DNA from: Arthrobacter_M sp030063245
GTDB lineage: Bacteria; Actinomycetota; Actinomycetes; Actinomycetales; Micrococcaceae
Assembly: GCF_051131705.1 (NCBI RefSeq)
Contig: NZ_CP180316.1
Coordinates: forward strand, 1,116,001 to 1,180,000
Reading direction: 5' to 3'
DNA: 64,000 nucleotides
Below are positions 1 through 7,785 of this stretch, piece by piece (positions within the stretch are counted from its first letter, which is position 1; the number at the start of each line of letters is the position of its first letter). The notes beneath the pieces were generated by a model. That model had not been told where the DNA came from and searched no databases. It saw only the letters and a list, made by a program, of their open reading frames with translations. Made by a program: the position numbers and the translations under genes.

Positions 1-8
1 CTGGCTTC

Positions 9-299
9 ATGAGCGCTTTTGCAGTGGAATATGTTTACAGCCCCGAATCGGCGGACGTGCGTGACAAGCACCGGCCGGCCCATCGTGCCTGGTTGGCCTC
101 GCTGGTGGAAGACGGGCGGGTGCTGGCAACAGGCCCCTTCGTCGACGGCACCGGTGCGTTGCTGATCTTCAAGACCGACACTGAGGACGCGCTAAATCGC
201 CTGCTGACCGATGACCCGTTCAATATTGCCGGCGGAATCGCTGGGCTGAAGGTCACCGAATGGAACCCCATGATGGGTTTGTTGAGCACCAGCTTGTAG
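9..299 (+). CDS. YciI-family protein
   Basis: The 96-residue product matches the small YciI/YCII alpha-beta barrel family in length and pattern: an N-terminal beta strand with EYVY, an RPAHRAWL helix, a GRVLATGPF turn and a late DDPFNIAGG segment. Family members are small soluble proteins of mostly unknown or dehydrochlorinase-like function. The start is the ATG eight bases into the window, so upstream control and any longer N-terminus cannot be seen. It precedes ispG on the same strand with a 128-nt gap that carries its own signals, so it is probably a separate unit. Confidence 0.8.
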   Translation: MSAFAVEYVYSPESADVRDKHRPAHRAWLASLVEDGRVLATGPFVDGTGALLIFKTDTEDALNRLLTDDPFNIAGGIAGLKVTEWNPMMGLLSTSL

Positions 300-379
300 T
301 TACCTGGATCCCGTGCTGCGGTCGGGCCACGAAGCCTACAATTGAACTGAACCGCCGCCGTCAAGCCCGGGCGGCACCG

Positions 380-413
380 GGTTCATATCGAACCAATAGG
401 TTCACGTAGAACC
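380..413. promoter_or_regulatory. Two adjacent GGTTC-N5-GAACC inverted repeats before ispG
   Basis: Two perfect 5+5 bp inverted repeats, GGTTCatatcGAACC (380-394) and GGTTCacgtaGAACC (399-413), lie 4 bp apart, with centres 19 bp apart, ending just before the ispG Shine-Dalgarno sequence. They could be a double operator. In the mRNA they could form two hairpins, or one alternative GAACC/GGTTC hairpin across the 4-nt spacer. No known regulator is assigned. Confidence 0.5.
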
Positions 414-427
414 ACAAGGAGTACATT

Positions 428-1594
428 TTGACCTCGGTCAGCCTCGGAATGCCGGAAGCACCACCACCCGTCCTTGCCCCCCGGCGTAAGACGCGGCAGA
501 TCAGGGTCGGTTCAGTCGGCGTTGGCTCGGATTCGCCCATCAGCGTGCAGTCGATGACCACGACCCCCACTACGGACATCAACGCCACTCTCCAGCAAAT
601 CGCCGAGCTGACGGCGTCCGGCTGTGACATTGTCCGGGTCGCCTGCCCCTCCGCCGATGACGCCGGGGCGCTGCCGATCATCGCCAGGAAGTCCCAGATT
701 CCGGTCATCGCGGACATCCACTTTCAACCGAAGTACGTTTTCGCCGCCATCGATGCCGGCTGCGCCGCGGTGCGCGTGAATCCAGGAAACATCCGCAAGT
801 TCGATGACCAGATCAAGGAGATTGCCCAGGCCGCCAAGGACCATGGCACCTCCATCCGGATCGGCGTCAACGCCGGATCCCTCGATCCGCGCCTGATGGA
901 GAAGTACGGGAAGGCCACACCCGAGGCACTGGTCGAATCAGCCGTCTGGGAAGCATCGTTGTTCGAGGAGCATGACTTCCACGATTTTAAGATCTCCGTC
1001 AAGCACAATGATCCGGTGATTATGGTGCGGGCTTACGAGCTGCTGGCCGAGCGCGGCGATTGGCCGCTGCATCTGGGTGTAACGGAGGCCGGCCCCGCCT
1101 TCCAGGGCACCATCAAGTCCGCCACCGCCTTCGGTGCGCTGCTCGCCAAGGGAATCGGCGATACCATCCGCGTTTCCCTGTCCGCCCCGCCAGTGGAGGA
1201 AATCAAGGTAGGCAACCAGATCCTGCAGTCGCTCAATCTGCGCCCCCGCAAACTCGAAATCGTCTCCTGCCCGTCCTGCGGCCGTGCCCAGGTGGACGTC
1301 TACACTCTGGCCGAGCAGGTAACCGCCGGGCTCGAAGGGATGGAGATTCCACTGCGCGTTGCTGTCATGGGGTGTGTGGTCAATGGGCCCGGCGAGGCCC
1401 GTGAGGCGGACCTGGGGGTAGCTTCCGGAAACGGCAAGGGCCAGATTTTTGTGAAGGGGAAAGTCATTAAAACTGTTCCCGAGGACCAGATTGTTGAGAC
1501 ACTCATTGAAGAGGCGATGAAGATCGCAGAACAGATGGGGGACACCGATGGCGAAGATGCTGTCAAGGGTGGTCCCGTGGTTAGCGTCTCGTAA
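428..1594 (+). CDS. ispG: 4-hydroxy-3-methylbut-2-en-1-yl diphosphate synthase
   Basis: IspG (GcpE) is the penultimate enzyme of the MEP isoprenoid pathway. It reduces MEcPP to HMBPP with a [4Fe-4S] cluster in the cytosol. The 388-residue protein has the bacterial TIM-barrel N-terminal half and the C-terminal Fe-S domain: cysteines in SCPSCGR (about 281 and 284) and in GCVVNGPGEA (about 316), with the glutamate of the latter motif. VRVNPGNI and RIGVNAGSL are family signatures. The start is TTG, chosen because AAGGAG (416-421) lies 6 nt upstream and the residues that follow are a short actinobacterial leader. The next gene starts inside it, so translation is probably coupled. Confidence 0.95.
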   Translation: MTSVSLGMPEAPPPVLAPRRKTRQIRVGSVGVGSDSPISVQSMTTTPTTDINATLQQIAELTASGCDIVRVACPSADDAGALPIIARKSQIPVIADIHFQPKYVFAAIDAGCAAVRVNPGNIRKFDDQIKEIAQAAKDHGTSIRIGVNAGSLDPRLMEKYGKATPEALVESAVWEASLFEEHDFHDFKISVKHNDPVIMVRAYELLAERGDWPLHLGVTEAGPAFQGTIKSATAFGALLAKGIGDTIRVSLSAPPVEEIKVGNQILQSLNLRPRKLEIVSCPSCGRAQVDVYTLAEQVTAGLEGMEIPLRVAVMGCVVNGPGEAREADLGVASGNGKGQIFVKGKVIKTVPEDQIVETLIEEAMKIAEQMGDTDGEDAVKGGPVVSVS

Positions 1595-2444
1595 CGGCGG
1601 ATCTCCTGCCGGTGCGGTGCGGGCCCTGGTCCATCAGGACACGGACGCGCTCGGCAGACTGGTTGGGCTTGACCCGGTGGCCAATGTTTTTATGGCGTCC
1701 CAGCTGGAGACGGCGGGGAGCGCCGTCCCGGCGGGGCTTGGTACCGTGGTGCTCGGTTATTTTGAGGACGACGGCGCACTCACGGGCGCCTGCTGGATCG
1801 GTGCCAACGTGGTCCCTGTCCAGGCGACGGCGGTGCAGGCCCGGTTCTTCGGCCAGTGGCTGGCTTCCTCGCAACGGAATATTGCCTCGATTTTTGGCCC
1901 CGCCGAAGCCGTGCTGGGGATCTATGCCGAGTTGAAGTCCGCGGGCGCGAAGGCCGCGGAAATCAGAGCTGATCAGCCGCTCCTGGTCATGGCAGCCGAA
2001 CCGGGACTGGCTGGTGAACCCGGGCTGGTGCCCAGCCGCGAAGAAGATTTCGCAGCGATCCTGCCCGCGGCTGCCGCCATGTTTGAAGAGGAGGTGGGGT
2101 ATTCGCCGTTTCTGGGCGGCGAGGAGCACTACCGCCGCCGCATCGCGGCACTGATCCGGCAGGGGTACTCCCTCAGCCATCTCAACGGCAACGGCGAAGT
2201 CATCTTTAAAGCCGATCTCGGCGCGGTTTCCTCAGCAGCCACCCAGATCCAGGGGGTGTGGCTTAATCCCGAGTACCGCGGCCGTGGCCTCAGCGCCGGC
2301 TACATGGCCGCCGTCGTCCGGCTGGCTCAGTGCCACGCACCGCTGGCCACCCTCTACGTTAACGATTACAACGTCCGCGCCCGCGCCACTTACGAACGGG
2401 TGGGCTTCCGGCAGGTGGGGACGTTCGCGACCGTATTGTTTTAG
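1548..2444 (+). CDS. GNAT acetyltransferase with N-terminal DUF4081 domain
   Basis: This 298-residue protein carries an actinobacterial DUF4081-like N-terminal half and a C-terminal GNAT fold. The acetyl-CoA loop is visible as PEYRGRGLSAGY (about 239-250), followed by VNDYNVRARATYERVGF, the usual last helix-strand of the domain. The substrate is unknown. The start ATG lies 47 nt inside ispG, in another frame; an ATG 9 nt later is possible. The pairing of ispG with a gene of this type is conserved in actinobacteria (for example gcpE and Rv2867c in Mycobacterium tuberculosis), which supports the call. Confidence 0.85.
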   Translation: MAKMLSRVVPWLASRNGGSPAGAVRALVHQDTDALGRLVGLDPVANVFMASQLETAGSAVPAGLGTVVLGYFEDDGALTGACWIGANVVPVQATAVQARFFGQWLASSQRNIASIFGPAEAVLGIYAELKSAGAKAAEIRADQPLLVMAAEPGLAGEPGLVPSREEDFAAILPAAAAMFEEEVGYSPFLGGEEHYRRRIAALIRQGYSLSHLNGNGEVIFKADLGAVSSAATQIQGVWLNPEYRGRGLSAGYMAAVVRLAQCHAPLATLYVNDYNVRARATYERVGFRQVGTFATVLF

Positions 2445-2491
2445 ATTGTTCCAGGCAGCACAAGGGCGGAACATCTGCAGGAGGAGGACCA

Positions 2492-3376
2492 ATGGCAGCA
2501 GCCGAGGTTGGCGGGGCGTTCGACGGGGACACCGGGGACCAATTCCGCTCGCTGAAATCCCTGCGGGTTGTTGTCGACGGCACTGTCGCGGAGGTGCAGT
2601 TAGTCGGTCCCGGCAGGGGTAATGCGATGGGCCCGGACTTCTGGGATGAGCTGCCCTTGGTGTTCGGCGCGTTGAGTGCGGACCGGCGGGTTCGTGCTGT
2701 CTTGCTCTATGGCGCCGGCGGAAACTTCAGTTATGGTCTGGACCTGATCACCATGGAACCGGTCTTCGCCGCGCTCATGCACGGAAACGGGAGAAATGCC
2801 GACCAGCGTGCGGAATTCCGCCGGACAATCGGAAGGCTGCAGCAGGCCGTGGCATCGGTGCAGAATTGCGTCAAGCCGGTGATTGCCGCGGTGGATGGCT
2901 GGTGCATCGGCGGGGGCGTGGATGTTGCGGCGGCCGCGGATATTAGAATCGCCTCGCCGGCAGCGACATTTAGTGTCCGCGAGGTCAGGATGGCAATCGT
3001 GGCAGATCTGGGGTCTCTGCAACGGCTTCCACGGCTCATCGGCGAAGCAGCCACGCGGCACCTGGCCCTTACCGGCGAAGACATAGACGCGGCCCGCGCC
3101 TTGTCCCTGGGGCTCGGCACGGAGCTGGCGCAGGACGTGCTGGGACGGGGGCGCGAGTTGGCGGCGGCCGTTGCAGCCAACCCACCACTGGCTGTGCAGG
3201 GCGTGAAGGAAGTCCTCAATTTCGGCCACGGCCGGGAAGTGCAAGCCGGATTGGACTACGTGGCTGCCTGGAACTGCGCCTTTTTGCCCAGTGAGGACCT
3301 TGCCGAAGCCATGCGTGACTTTGACGAGCAACGGCGGCACCGCGTCCGGGAGGGCGCAAGTGACAACCCCGACTAG
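2492..3376 (+). CDS. Enoyl-CoA hydratase/isomerase family protein, dienoyl-CoA isomerase-like
   Basis: This is a 294-residue crotonase-fold protein. The oxyanion-hole segments are NFSYGLDL and DGWCIGGGVD. The active-site segment FSVREVRMAIVADLGSLQRL places a glutamate and an aspartate in the pattern of delta(3,5)-delta(2,4)-dienoyl-CoA isomerases (ECH1 type) rather than the two glutamates of true hydratases. Such enzymes move double bonds of polyunsaturated acyl-CoAs. fadH lies 0.7 kb downstream and would act on the product, which fits but does not prove the substrate. GGAGGAGG precedes the ATG. Its 3' end overlaps the next gene by 17 nt. Confidence 0.85.
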   Translation: MAAAEVGGAFDGDTGDQFRSLKSLRVVVDGTVAEVQLVGPGRGNAMGPDFWDELPLVFGALSADRRVRAVLLYGAGGNFSYGLDLITMEPVFAALMHGNGRNADQRAEFRRTIGRLQQAVASVQNCVKPVIAAVDGWCIGGGVDVAAAADIRIASPAATFSVREVRMAIVADLGSLQRLPRLIGEAATRHLALTGEDIDAARALSLGLGTELAQDVLGRGRELAAAVAANPPLAVQGVKEVLNFGHGREVQAGLDYVAAWNCAFLPSEDLAEAMRDFDEQRRHRVREGASDNPD

Positions 3377-3995
3377 TCCGCGGGGAGCGGGAAGAACTCC
3401 GCACGGCTTTTCCCGGATGGTGAATTTCTGCGACGCGGTGGTGGCGATTGCCATCACCTTGCTGATCCTGCCGCTGGTCGACGCTGCCAGCAACATCGGA
3501 ACGTTGAGCGTCGGCGAGCTCTTTGCACAAAACGCCTTTCTGTTGTTCGTCTTTGTACTCAGTTTCGCCGTGATCGGAAACTTTTGGCTCGTGCACCACC
3601 GGCTGTATGAACAGGTGATTGACTACAACGTCCCGTTGCTGTGGGCGAATCTGCTCTGGCTGCTGACCATCGTGTTCCTGCCGTTTCCCACCGAGCTGCT
3701 GGGCTCGGGCGATCGGCGTGACCTGGCCACGTACGCGGTGTATATCGGAACCTTGGTCCTCACCAGCGCAGCCATCTTGCTGCAGCAGGTCATTGTGGTC
3801 CGGTCTGCGGACCTGCATGCACCCGGCAATCAGCGGCCCCCGTCGTTGCGGCCCTACGTGATCACCACGATCCTGCTGATTCTGGCTTTTGCCGTCGCGG
3901 TGACAATCCGGGGAATCGGTTTGTGGTCGCTGCTGCTGCTGGCTGTGGGCCGACCGCTTGAACGTCTCCTGCAGGAACTTCAGCGGCCACACTAG
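3360..3995 (+). CDS. TMEM175-like (DUF1211) potassium channel family protein
   Basis: A 211-residue integral membrane protein with about six hydrophobic helices. The first helix carries the family signature R-x3-F-C-D-AVVAIAITLLIL, close to the RxxxFSD motif of bacterial TMEM175/DUF1211 channels. Bacterial members can form K+-permeable tetramers. I place the start at GTG 3360, with GGGAGG (3348-3353) upstream, rather than at an ATG 69 nt earlier; this removes residues with no family resemblance. It overlaps the crotonase gene, suggesting coupled translation. Transport activity is inferred from family only. Confidence 0.75.
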   Translation: MTTPTSPRGAGRTPHGFSRMVNFCDAVVAIAITLLILPLVDAASNIGTLSVGELFAQNAFLLFVFVLSFAVIGNFWLVHHRLYEQVIDYNVPLLWANLLWLLTIVFLPFPTELLGSGDRRDLATYAVYIGTLVLTSAAILLQQVIVVRSADLHAPGNQRPPSLRPYVITTILLILAFAVAVTIRGIGLWSLLLLAVGRPLERLLQELQRPH

Positions 3996-4041
3996 CGGTT
4001 GACCGGCGGCTGGTCCCCGCTCAATGGCTGCCGTAGTCTTT

Positions 4042-4070
4042 ATGCAACTAGTTGCCTTAAGGAGTTGCAT
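4042..4070. promoter_or_regulatory. Candidate PadR operator before fadH
   Basis: ATGCAACT (4042-4049) is followed directly by AGTTGCCT (4050-4057), giving a perfect 12-bp palindrome GCAACTAGTTGC, and a further AGTTGCAT half-site occurs at 4063-4070. The element encloses the AAGGAG ribosome site (4059-4064) of fadH. PadR regulators commonly bind ATGCAA/TTGCAT-type palindromes, and a PadR gene follows fadH, so autoregulation of the fadH-padR unit is the simple reading. Confidence 0.55.
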
Positions 4071-4072
4071 CC

Positions 4073-6139
4073 GTGACGAACTATCCTCATTTGATGAAGC
4101 CGCTGGATCTGGGTTTCATGACCTTGCCGAACCGGGTGCTAATGGGCTCCATGCACGTGGGCCTGGAGGAGCTGCCCCACGGCTTTGAACGGATGGCGGC
4201 GTTTTATGCCGAGCGGGCCCGCGGGGGCGTCGCCTTGATGGTCACCGGCGGCATTTCCCCGAATGAGCAGGGCCGGCCTGCTGCGGGCGGGGCGAAGCTG
4301 AACACCGAGGCCGAGGCGGAGCAGCACCGGCTTGTCACCGAGGCAGTGCACGCCAATGGCGGCCGGATCGCGCTGCAACTGCTGCATTTCGGGCGATATT
4401 CGACGCAGCCGGAACCGGTGGCGCCGAGCGCTGTGCAGGCGCCGATCAGCCCGCTGGTTCCGCGTCCACTTTCCTCCCAGGAGGTGGAGCAGACCATCGA
4501 GGACTTCGTGAACGCCGCAGCACTGGCCCAGCAGGCCGGCTATGACGGCGTGGAAATCATGGGTTCAGAAGGCTACCTGATCAATGAGTTCATCGTCTCG
4601 CGCACCAACGAACGCCACGACGCCTGGGGAGGTCCGTACGACAACCGGATTCGTTTCCCGCTGAAAATTGTGCGCCGCACCCGCGAACGGGTGGGCCCGG
4701 ATTTCATCATCATTTACCGGCTGTCCATGCTGGACCTGGTGGAGGGCGGGTCCACGCTCGCGGAGGTGACCACACTCGCGCAGGCGATAGAGGCGGCGGG
4801 TGCCACCATGATCAATACCGGAATCGGCTGGCATGAGGCGCGCATCCCCACGGTGGCCACGTCGGTGCCCCGGGCCGGTTTTGCCTGGGTGACCAAAAAG
4901 CTGATGGGCTCGGTGTCCATCCCGCTGGTCACCACGAATCGGATCAATACGCCGGAGGTGGCCGAGGAGCTTCTGGCCAACGGATTCGCGGACATGGTGT
5001 CGATGGCAAGGCCGCTGCTGGCTGATCCGGCCTTTGTCCTGAAGGCCTCCCGCGGGGCCGCGGATGAAATCAATACCTGTATTGCCTGCAACCAGGCCTG
5101 CCTGGATCACACCTTTGTTGGCAAGACCAGCTCCTGCCTGGTCAACCCCCGCGCGTGCCACGAGACAGAGATCGTTGTCACCCCGGCGCCGTCGGCTAAG
5201 CGGATCGCCGTTGTCGGCGCCGGTCCCGCAGGTCTGAGCTTTGCGGTAACGGCGGCAGGGCGCGGGCATGCGGTGACGCTGTTTGAGGCGGATGCCCAGC
5301 TGGGCGGCCAGTTCAACATTGCCAAGCGGATTCCCGGCAAGGAGGAGTTTTATGAAACCATCCGCTACTTCGGCCGCCAGCTCCAGCTGCTCGGGGTGGA
5401 GGTCCGGTTGAACACGCGAGTCGGGGCCGTCGAGCTGGCAGCGGGCGGCTTCGATGAGATCGTTTTGGCCACCGGGGTCACACCGCGAATGCCTCAGATC
5501 GAGGGGCTGGACCATCCCAGTGTGTTGACCTATCCGGAAGTGGTCCGGGACGGGAAGGTGGTCGGGGCCAGGGTCGCAATTCTCGGCGCTGGCGGCATCG
5601 GCTTCGATGTGGCGGAGTACATTACGGCCGACGGCGAGAGCGCCACCTTGGTCCCGGAGAAGTTTTACCGCGAATGGGGCATCGATCCGGACTACGCCGA
5701 TCGTGGCGGGATCCGGCCGGCCCAGCGCCCATCGACAGCCCGCGAGGTCTACCTGCTGCAGCGCAAGGCCGGCAAAATCGGTGCAGGGCTCGGCAAAACG
5801 ACCGGCTGGATCCACCGGACCGAGCTGAAGGCCAGGCGCGTGACGATGATTCCCGGCGTGACGTATCACCGGATTGACGACGACGGACTGCACCTGAGCA
5901 TCGACGGCGCCATGCAGGTTCTCGCCGTGGATACGGTGATTGTGTGCACCGGGCAGGATCCGCGCCGGGAACTGCAGGTGGAGTTGGCAGAACTAGCGGC
6001 ACTCTCCGCGCAGGGAGGACCGGCAGGGCAGGCCGGAAGCCGTGCTTCGGTGCACCTGATCGGCGGGGCCGATGTTGCGGCGGAACTCGACGCCAAACGT
6101 GCGATCAGCCAGGGTACCCGGCTGGCGGCCGTCCTCTAA
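4073..6139 (+). CDS. fadH: 2,4-dienoyl-CoA reductase (NADPH)
   Basis: FadH reduces 2,4-dienoyl-CoA to 3-enoyl-CoA during breakdown of polyunsaturated fatty acids, using FMN, FAD and a 4Fe-4S cluster. The 688-residue protein follows Escherichia coli FadH closely over its whole length as I recall it: NRVLMGSM near the N-terminus, GYDGVEIMGSEGYLINEF, the INTGIGWHEARIPT loop, the cluster cysteines in NTCIACNQACLD and SSCLVNPRAC (about 336-364), the dinucleotide motif VVGAGPAGLSF (about 380) and GKTTGWIHR near the C-terminus. Start GTG with AAGGAG 8 nt upstream. It forms a pair with the PadR gene 2 nt downstream and lies near a dienoyl-CoA isomerase-like gene. Confidence 0.93.
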   Translation: MTNYPHLMKPLDLGFMTLPNRVLMGSMHVGLEELPHGFERMAAFYAERARGGVALMVTGGISPNEQGRPAAGGAKLNTEAEAEQHRLVTEAVHANGGRIALQLLHFGRYSTQPEPVAPSAVQAPISPLVPRPLSSQEVEQTIEDFVNAAALAQQAGYDGVEIMGSEGYLINEFIVSRTNERHDAWGGPYDNRIRFPLKIVRRTRERVGPDFIIIYRLSMLDLVEGGSTLAEVTTLAQAIEAAGATMINTGIGWHEARIPTVATSVPRAGFAWVTKKLMGSVSIPLVTTNRINTPEVAEELLANGFADMVSMARPLLADPAFVLKASRGAADEINTCIACNQACLDHTFVGKTSSCLVNPRACHETEIVVTPAPSAKRIAVVGAGPAGLSFAVTAAGRGHAVTLFEADAQLGGQFNIAKRIPGKEEFYETIRYFGRQLQLLGVEVRLNTRVGAVELAAGGFDEIVLATGVTPRMPQIEGLDHPSVLTYPEVVRDGKVVGARVAILGAGGIGFDVAEYITADGESATLVPEKFYREWGIDPDYADRGGIRPAQRPSTAREVYLLQRKAGKIGAGLGKTTGWIHRTELKARRVTMIPGVTYHRIDDDGLHLSIDGAMQVLAVDTVIVCTGQDPRRELQVELAELAALSAQGGPAGQAGSRASVHLIGGADVAAELDAKRAISQGTRLAAVL

Positions 6140-6141
6140 CC

Positions 6142-6798
6142 ATGTCGCTTCCGCATGCAATTCTCACGTCCCTGCTGGAAAGACCCGGCTCAGGGGCCGA
6201 GCTGGCACGGCGCTTCGACAAGTCGATTGGCTACTTCTGGCAGGCCACCCATCAGCAGATCTATCGCGAGCTGGCGCGGCTGGAGGAGCGTGGTCTGATC
6301 CGGTCCGCTGCGCGTGAAGCGACCAGGGGGCGAAAACGCGATTACGCGGTCCTCCCGGCTGGAGCGGCGGAGCTTCAGCGCTGGACCGGGCTGCAGCAGG
6401 ATCCGCAGCCTGTCCGGGACGCCCTGCTGGTAAGGCTTCGGGCGGCGGCCGTATTGCAGGCAGGAATGACGCACGATGGAACCGTGCGGGATGGAAGCCT
6501 GCGCGCGGAACTGGCACGGCACCGGGGGCTGCATCAACAACAGCTGTCCCTTTATCAGGCGGTAGAAGCCCATGATTTTACGAAGTTTCCACCGCATCGG
6601 GAGTCCACAGCCGCCCCGGACGAACGCAGCTGCGGACCAGGCGTGGGGCCCAGCGGTGGACTTAGCGTCGGACCTGATAGTGGACCCGACGCGGCCCTGC
6701 AACGCGCGGTCCTGCAGGCTGGCATCAGCTTCGAGACGGCCTGGCTCAGCTGGGCAGATGACACCCTGAACGCCCTGCGCCCTTCCCCCGACTTCTGA
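6142..6798 (+). CDS. PadR-family transcriptional regulator
   Basis: A 218-residue PadR protein. The winged-helix domain is in residues 1-80 (MSLPHAILTSLLERPGSGAEL, then FWQATHQQIYRELARLEERGL), and a longer helical C-terminal dimerisation region contains a Gly/Pro-rich loop of about 25 residues near 160-185. The ATG 2 nt after the fadH stop was chosen because the family N-terminus begins exactly there, although the frame stays open further upstream inside fadH. It probably represses the fadH unit through the palindrome before fadH; the ligand, perhaps an acyl-CoA, is unknown. Confidence 0.88.
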   Translation: MSLPHAILTSLLERPGSGAELARRFDKSIGYFWQATHQQIYRELARLEERGLIRSAAREATRGRKRDYAVLPAGAAELQRWTGLQQDPQPVRDALLVRLRAAAVLQAGMTHDGTVRDGSLRAELARHRGLHQQQLSLYQAVEAHDFTKFPPHRESTAAPDERSCGPGVGPSGGLSVGPDSGPDAALQRAVLQAGISFETAWLSWADDTLNALRPSPDF

Positions 6799-6848
6799 GG
6801 TGCCCGCGATGGGGCCGTTTTGGTCGTCTACGCCCATTGCGGGCACCT
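6798..6848 (+). terminator. Long hairpin after padR
   Basis: Bases 6798-6813 pair with 6833-6848 (16 bp, one G.U), with a 19-nt loop, starting at the padR stop codon. No T-run follows. The arm resembles that of the hairpin after infB, including TCTGAGGTGC and ATGGGGCCG. Confidence 0.6.
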
Positions 6849-6909
6849 TAGTCAGTTGACGTCCGCGGATGAATTGTCCGCGCCAGCGTCGGCGCGGCAT
6901 GATCACGGC

Positions 6910-7165
6910 GTGGTCCTCATACGCCTGAGCACGACTATTGACGCCGACCTCCTGGAAGCCGACCTCCTGGAAGGTGCTCGGCGAGCGATGTCCGGGGCAC
7001 CGAAGCTGCCCTCATCGACGCGCCTCTCGTTGCGTTGCTCGTTCGCCACCGCGACGACGAGGTGGACGCGGCTACGCCGCCTACGATGAGCAGCCGCTCG
7101 ATGAGCCGAATGAGCGGGGCGATTTGTCGTCGTTCCGACAAGCCGCCGTCCGCATGCGCCGTTCC
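6910..7165 (+). pseudogene. Decayed type II antitoxin-like gene
   Basis: Read with two frame changes, this stretch gives one continuous antitoxin-like protein. It runs RLSTTIDADLLE and GARRAMSG in frame 1, GTEAALIDA with LVALLVRHRDDEVDAA in frame 2 (shift near 6993-6997), then YAAYDEQPLDEPNERGDLSS (shift near 7071-7073). The pattern of an N-terminal strand-helix, an ALIDxALxALLxRHR helix and a DEPxExGDLxSF tail is typical of small VapB/ribbon-helix-helix antitoxins. A perfect 15-bp tandem duplication (6943-6972) inserts ADLLE. No toxin partner is visible before tetR. Putative original start GTG 6910. It occupies the otherwise gene-free 384 nt between padR and tetR. Confidence 0.6.
6943..6972 (+). 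repeat. Perfect 15-bp tandem duplication
   Basis: GCCGACCTCCTGGAA occurs twice in succession (6943-6957 and 6958-6972). It adds five in-frame codons to the antitoxin remnant. Confidence 0.9.
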
Positions 7166-7182
7166 CCGACAACGAACGTGAG

Positions 7183-7785
7183 CTACGGCAGGGGAGCGGT
7201 GAGGTAGCGCTGGACGGTAGGACCCAACAGGGCGACGACTTCGTCATGATCCGCGGTGGCCAGCGGTTCCAACTTCAGGAAGTAGCGGCTGATCATCAGG
7301 CCGATCAGCTGACTCGCCACGAGGGATCCGCGCAACCGATGCGCAGCGGCATCGCCGGGCAAATCGGCCAACAGCAGTGCGACAATTCGTTTGATCAGGA
7401 CTTCGCGCAGCAGGGCGGCCCGGGATGAGGAGCTCACGGCTCCGCGCATCAGCGCAATCAAGGCAGGTTGCGCGGGTGAGTCCCAGAGGCCAAGGACAGC
7501 GTGCAGAAGGGCTTCCCCGCGGACTTCCGGCGCGGTGTGAGCGACGCCGGCCAGGACCGTGCGCGGATCTGCGGGGAGTTCAATGCAGGCGGCAAAGAGT
7601 CCATCCTTGTCCTGAAAATAGTGATGCACCATCGCGGAATCGACCCCGGCATCACGGGCGATTCCGCGCAGGCTGGTCGCATCGTATCCGAGCTCGGCGA
7701 ACAGCTTCCGGGCGCTGGAAAGGATCACTGCGCGCGTGTTTTCGGTGCCGCTCCGCCGCCCCCGCCGTGGCAGGCCGGCGCTCAT
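7183..7785 (-). CDS. TetR-family transcriptional regulator
   Basis: A 200-residue TetR protein. The helix-turn-helix lies at about residues 28-60 (ARKLFAELGYDATSLRGIA, then VDSAMVHHYFQDKDGLF), followed by an all-helical ligand domain. Its ATG overlaps the stop of the exporter permease (ATGA), so it is the last gene of the ATPase-permease-TetR operon. A perfect 9+4+9 palindrome upstream of the ATPase gene is the likely operator, which implies autoregulated control of an efflux system. The inducer is unknown. Confidence 0.9.
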   Translation of the reverse strand: MSAGLPRRGRRSGTENTRAVILSSARKLFAELGYDATSLRGIARDAGVDSAMVHHYFQDKDGLFAACIELPADPRTVLAGVAHTAPEVRGEALLHAVLGLWDSPAQPALIALMRGAVSSSSRAALLREVLIKRIVALLLADLPGDAAAHRLRGSLVASQLIGLMISRYFLKLEPLATADHDEVVALLGPTVQRYLTAPLP

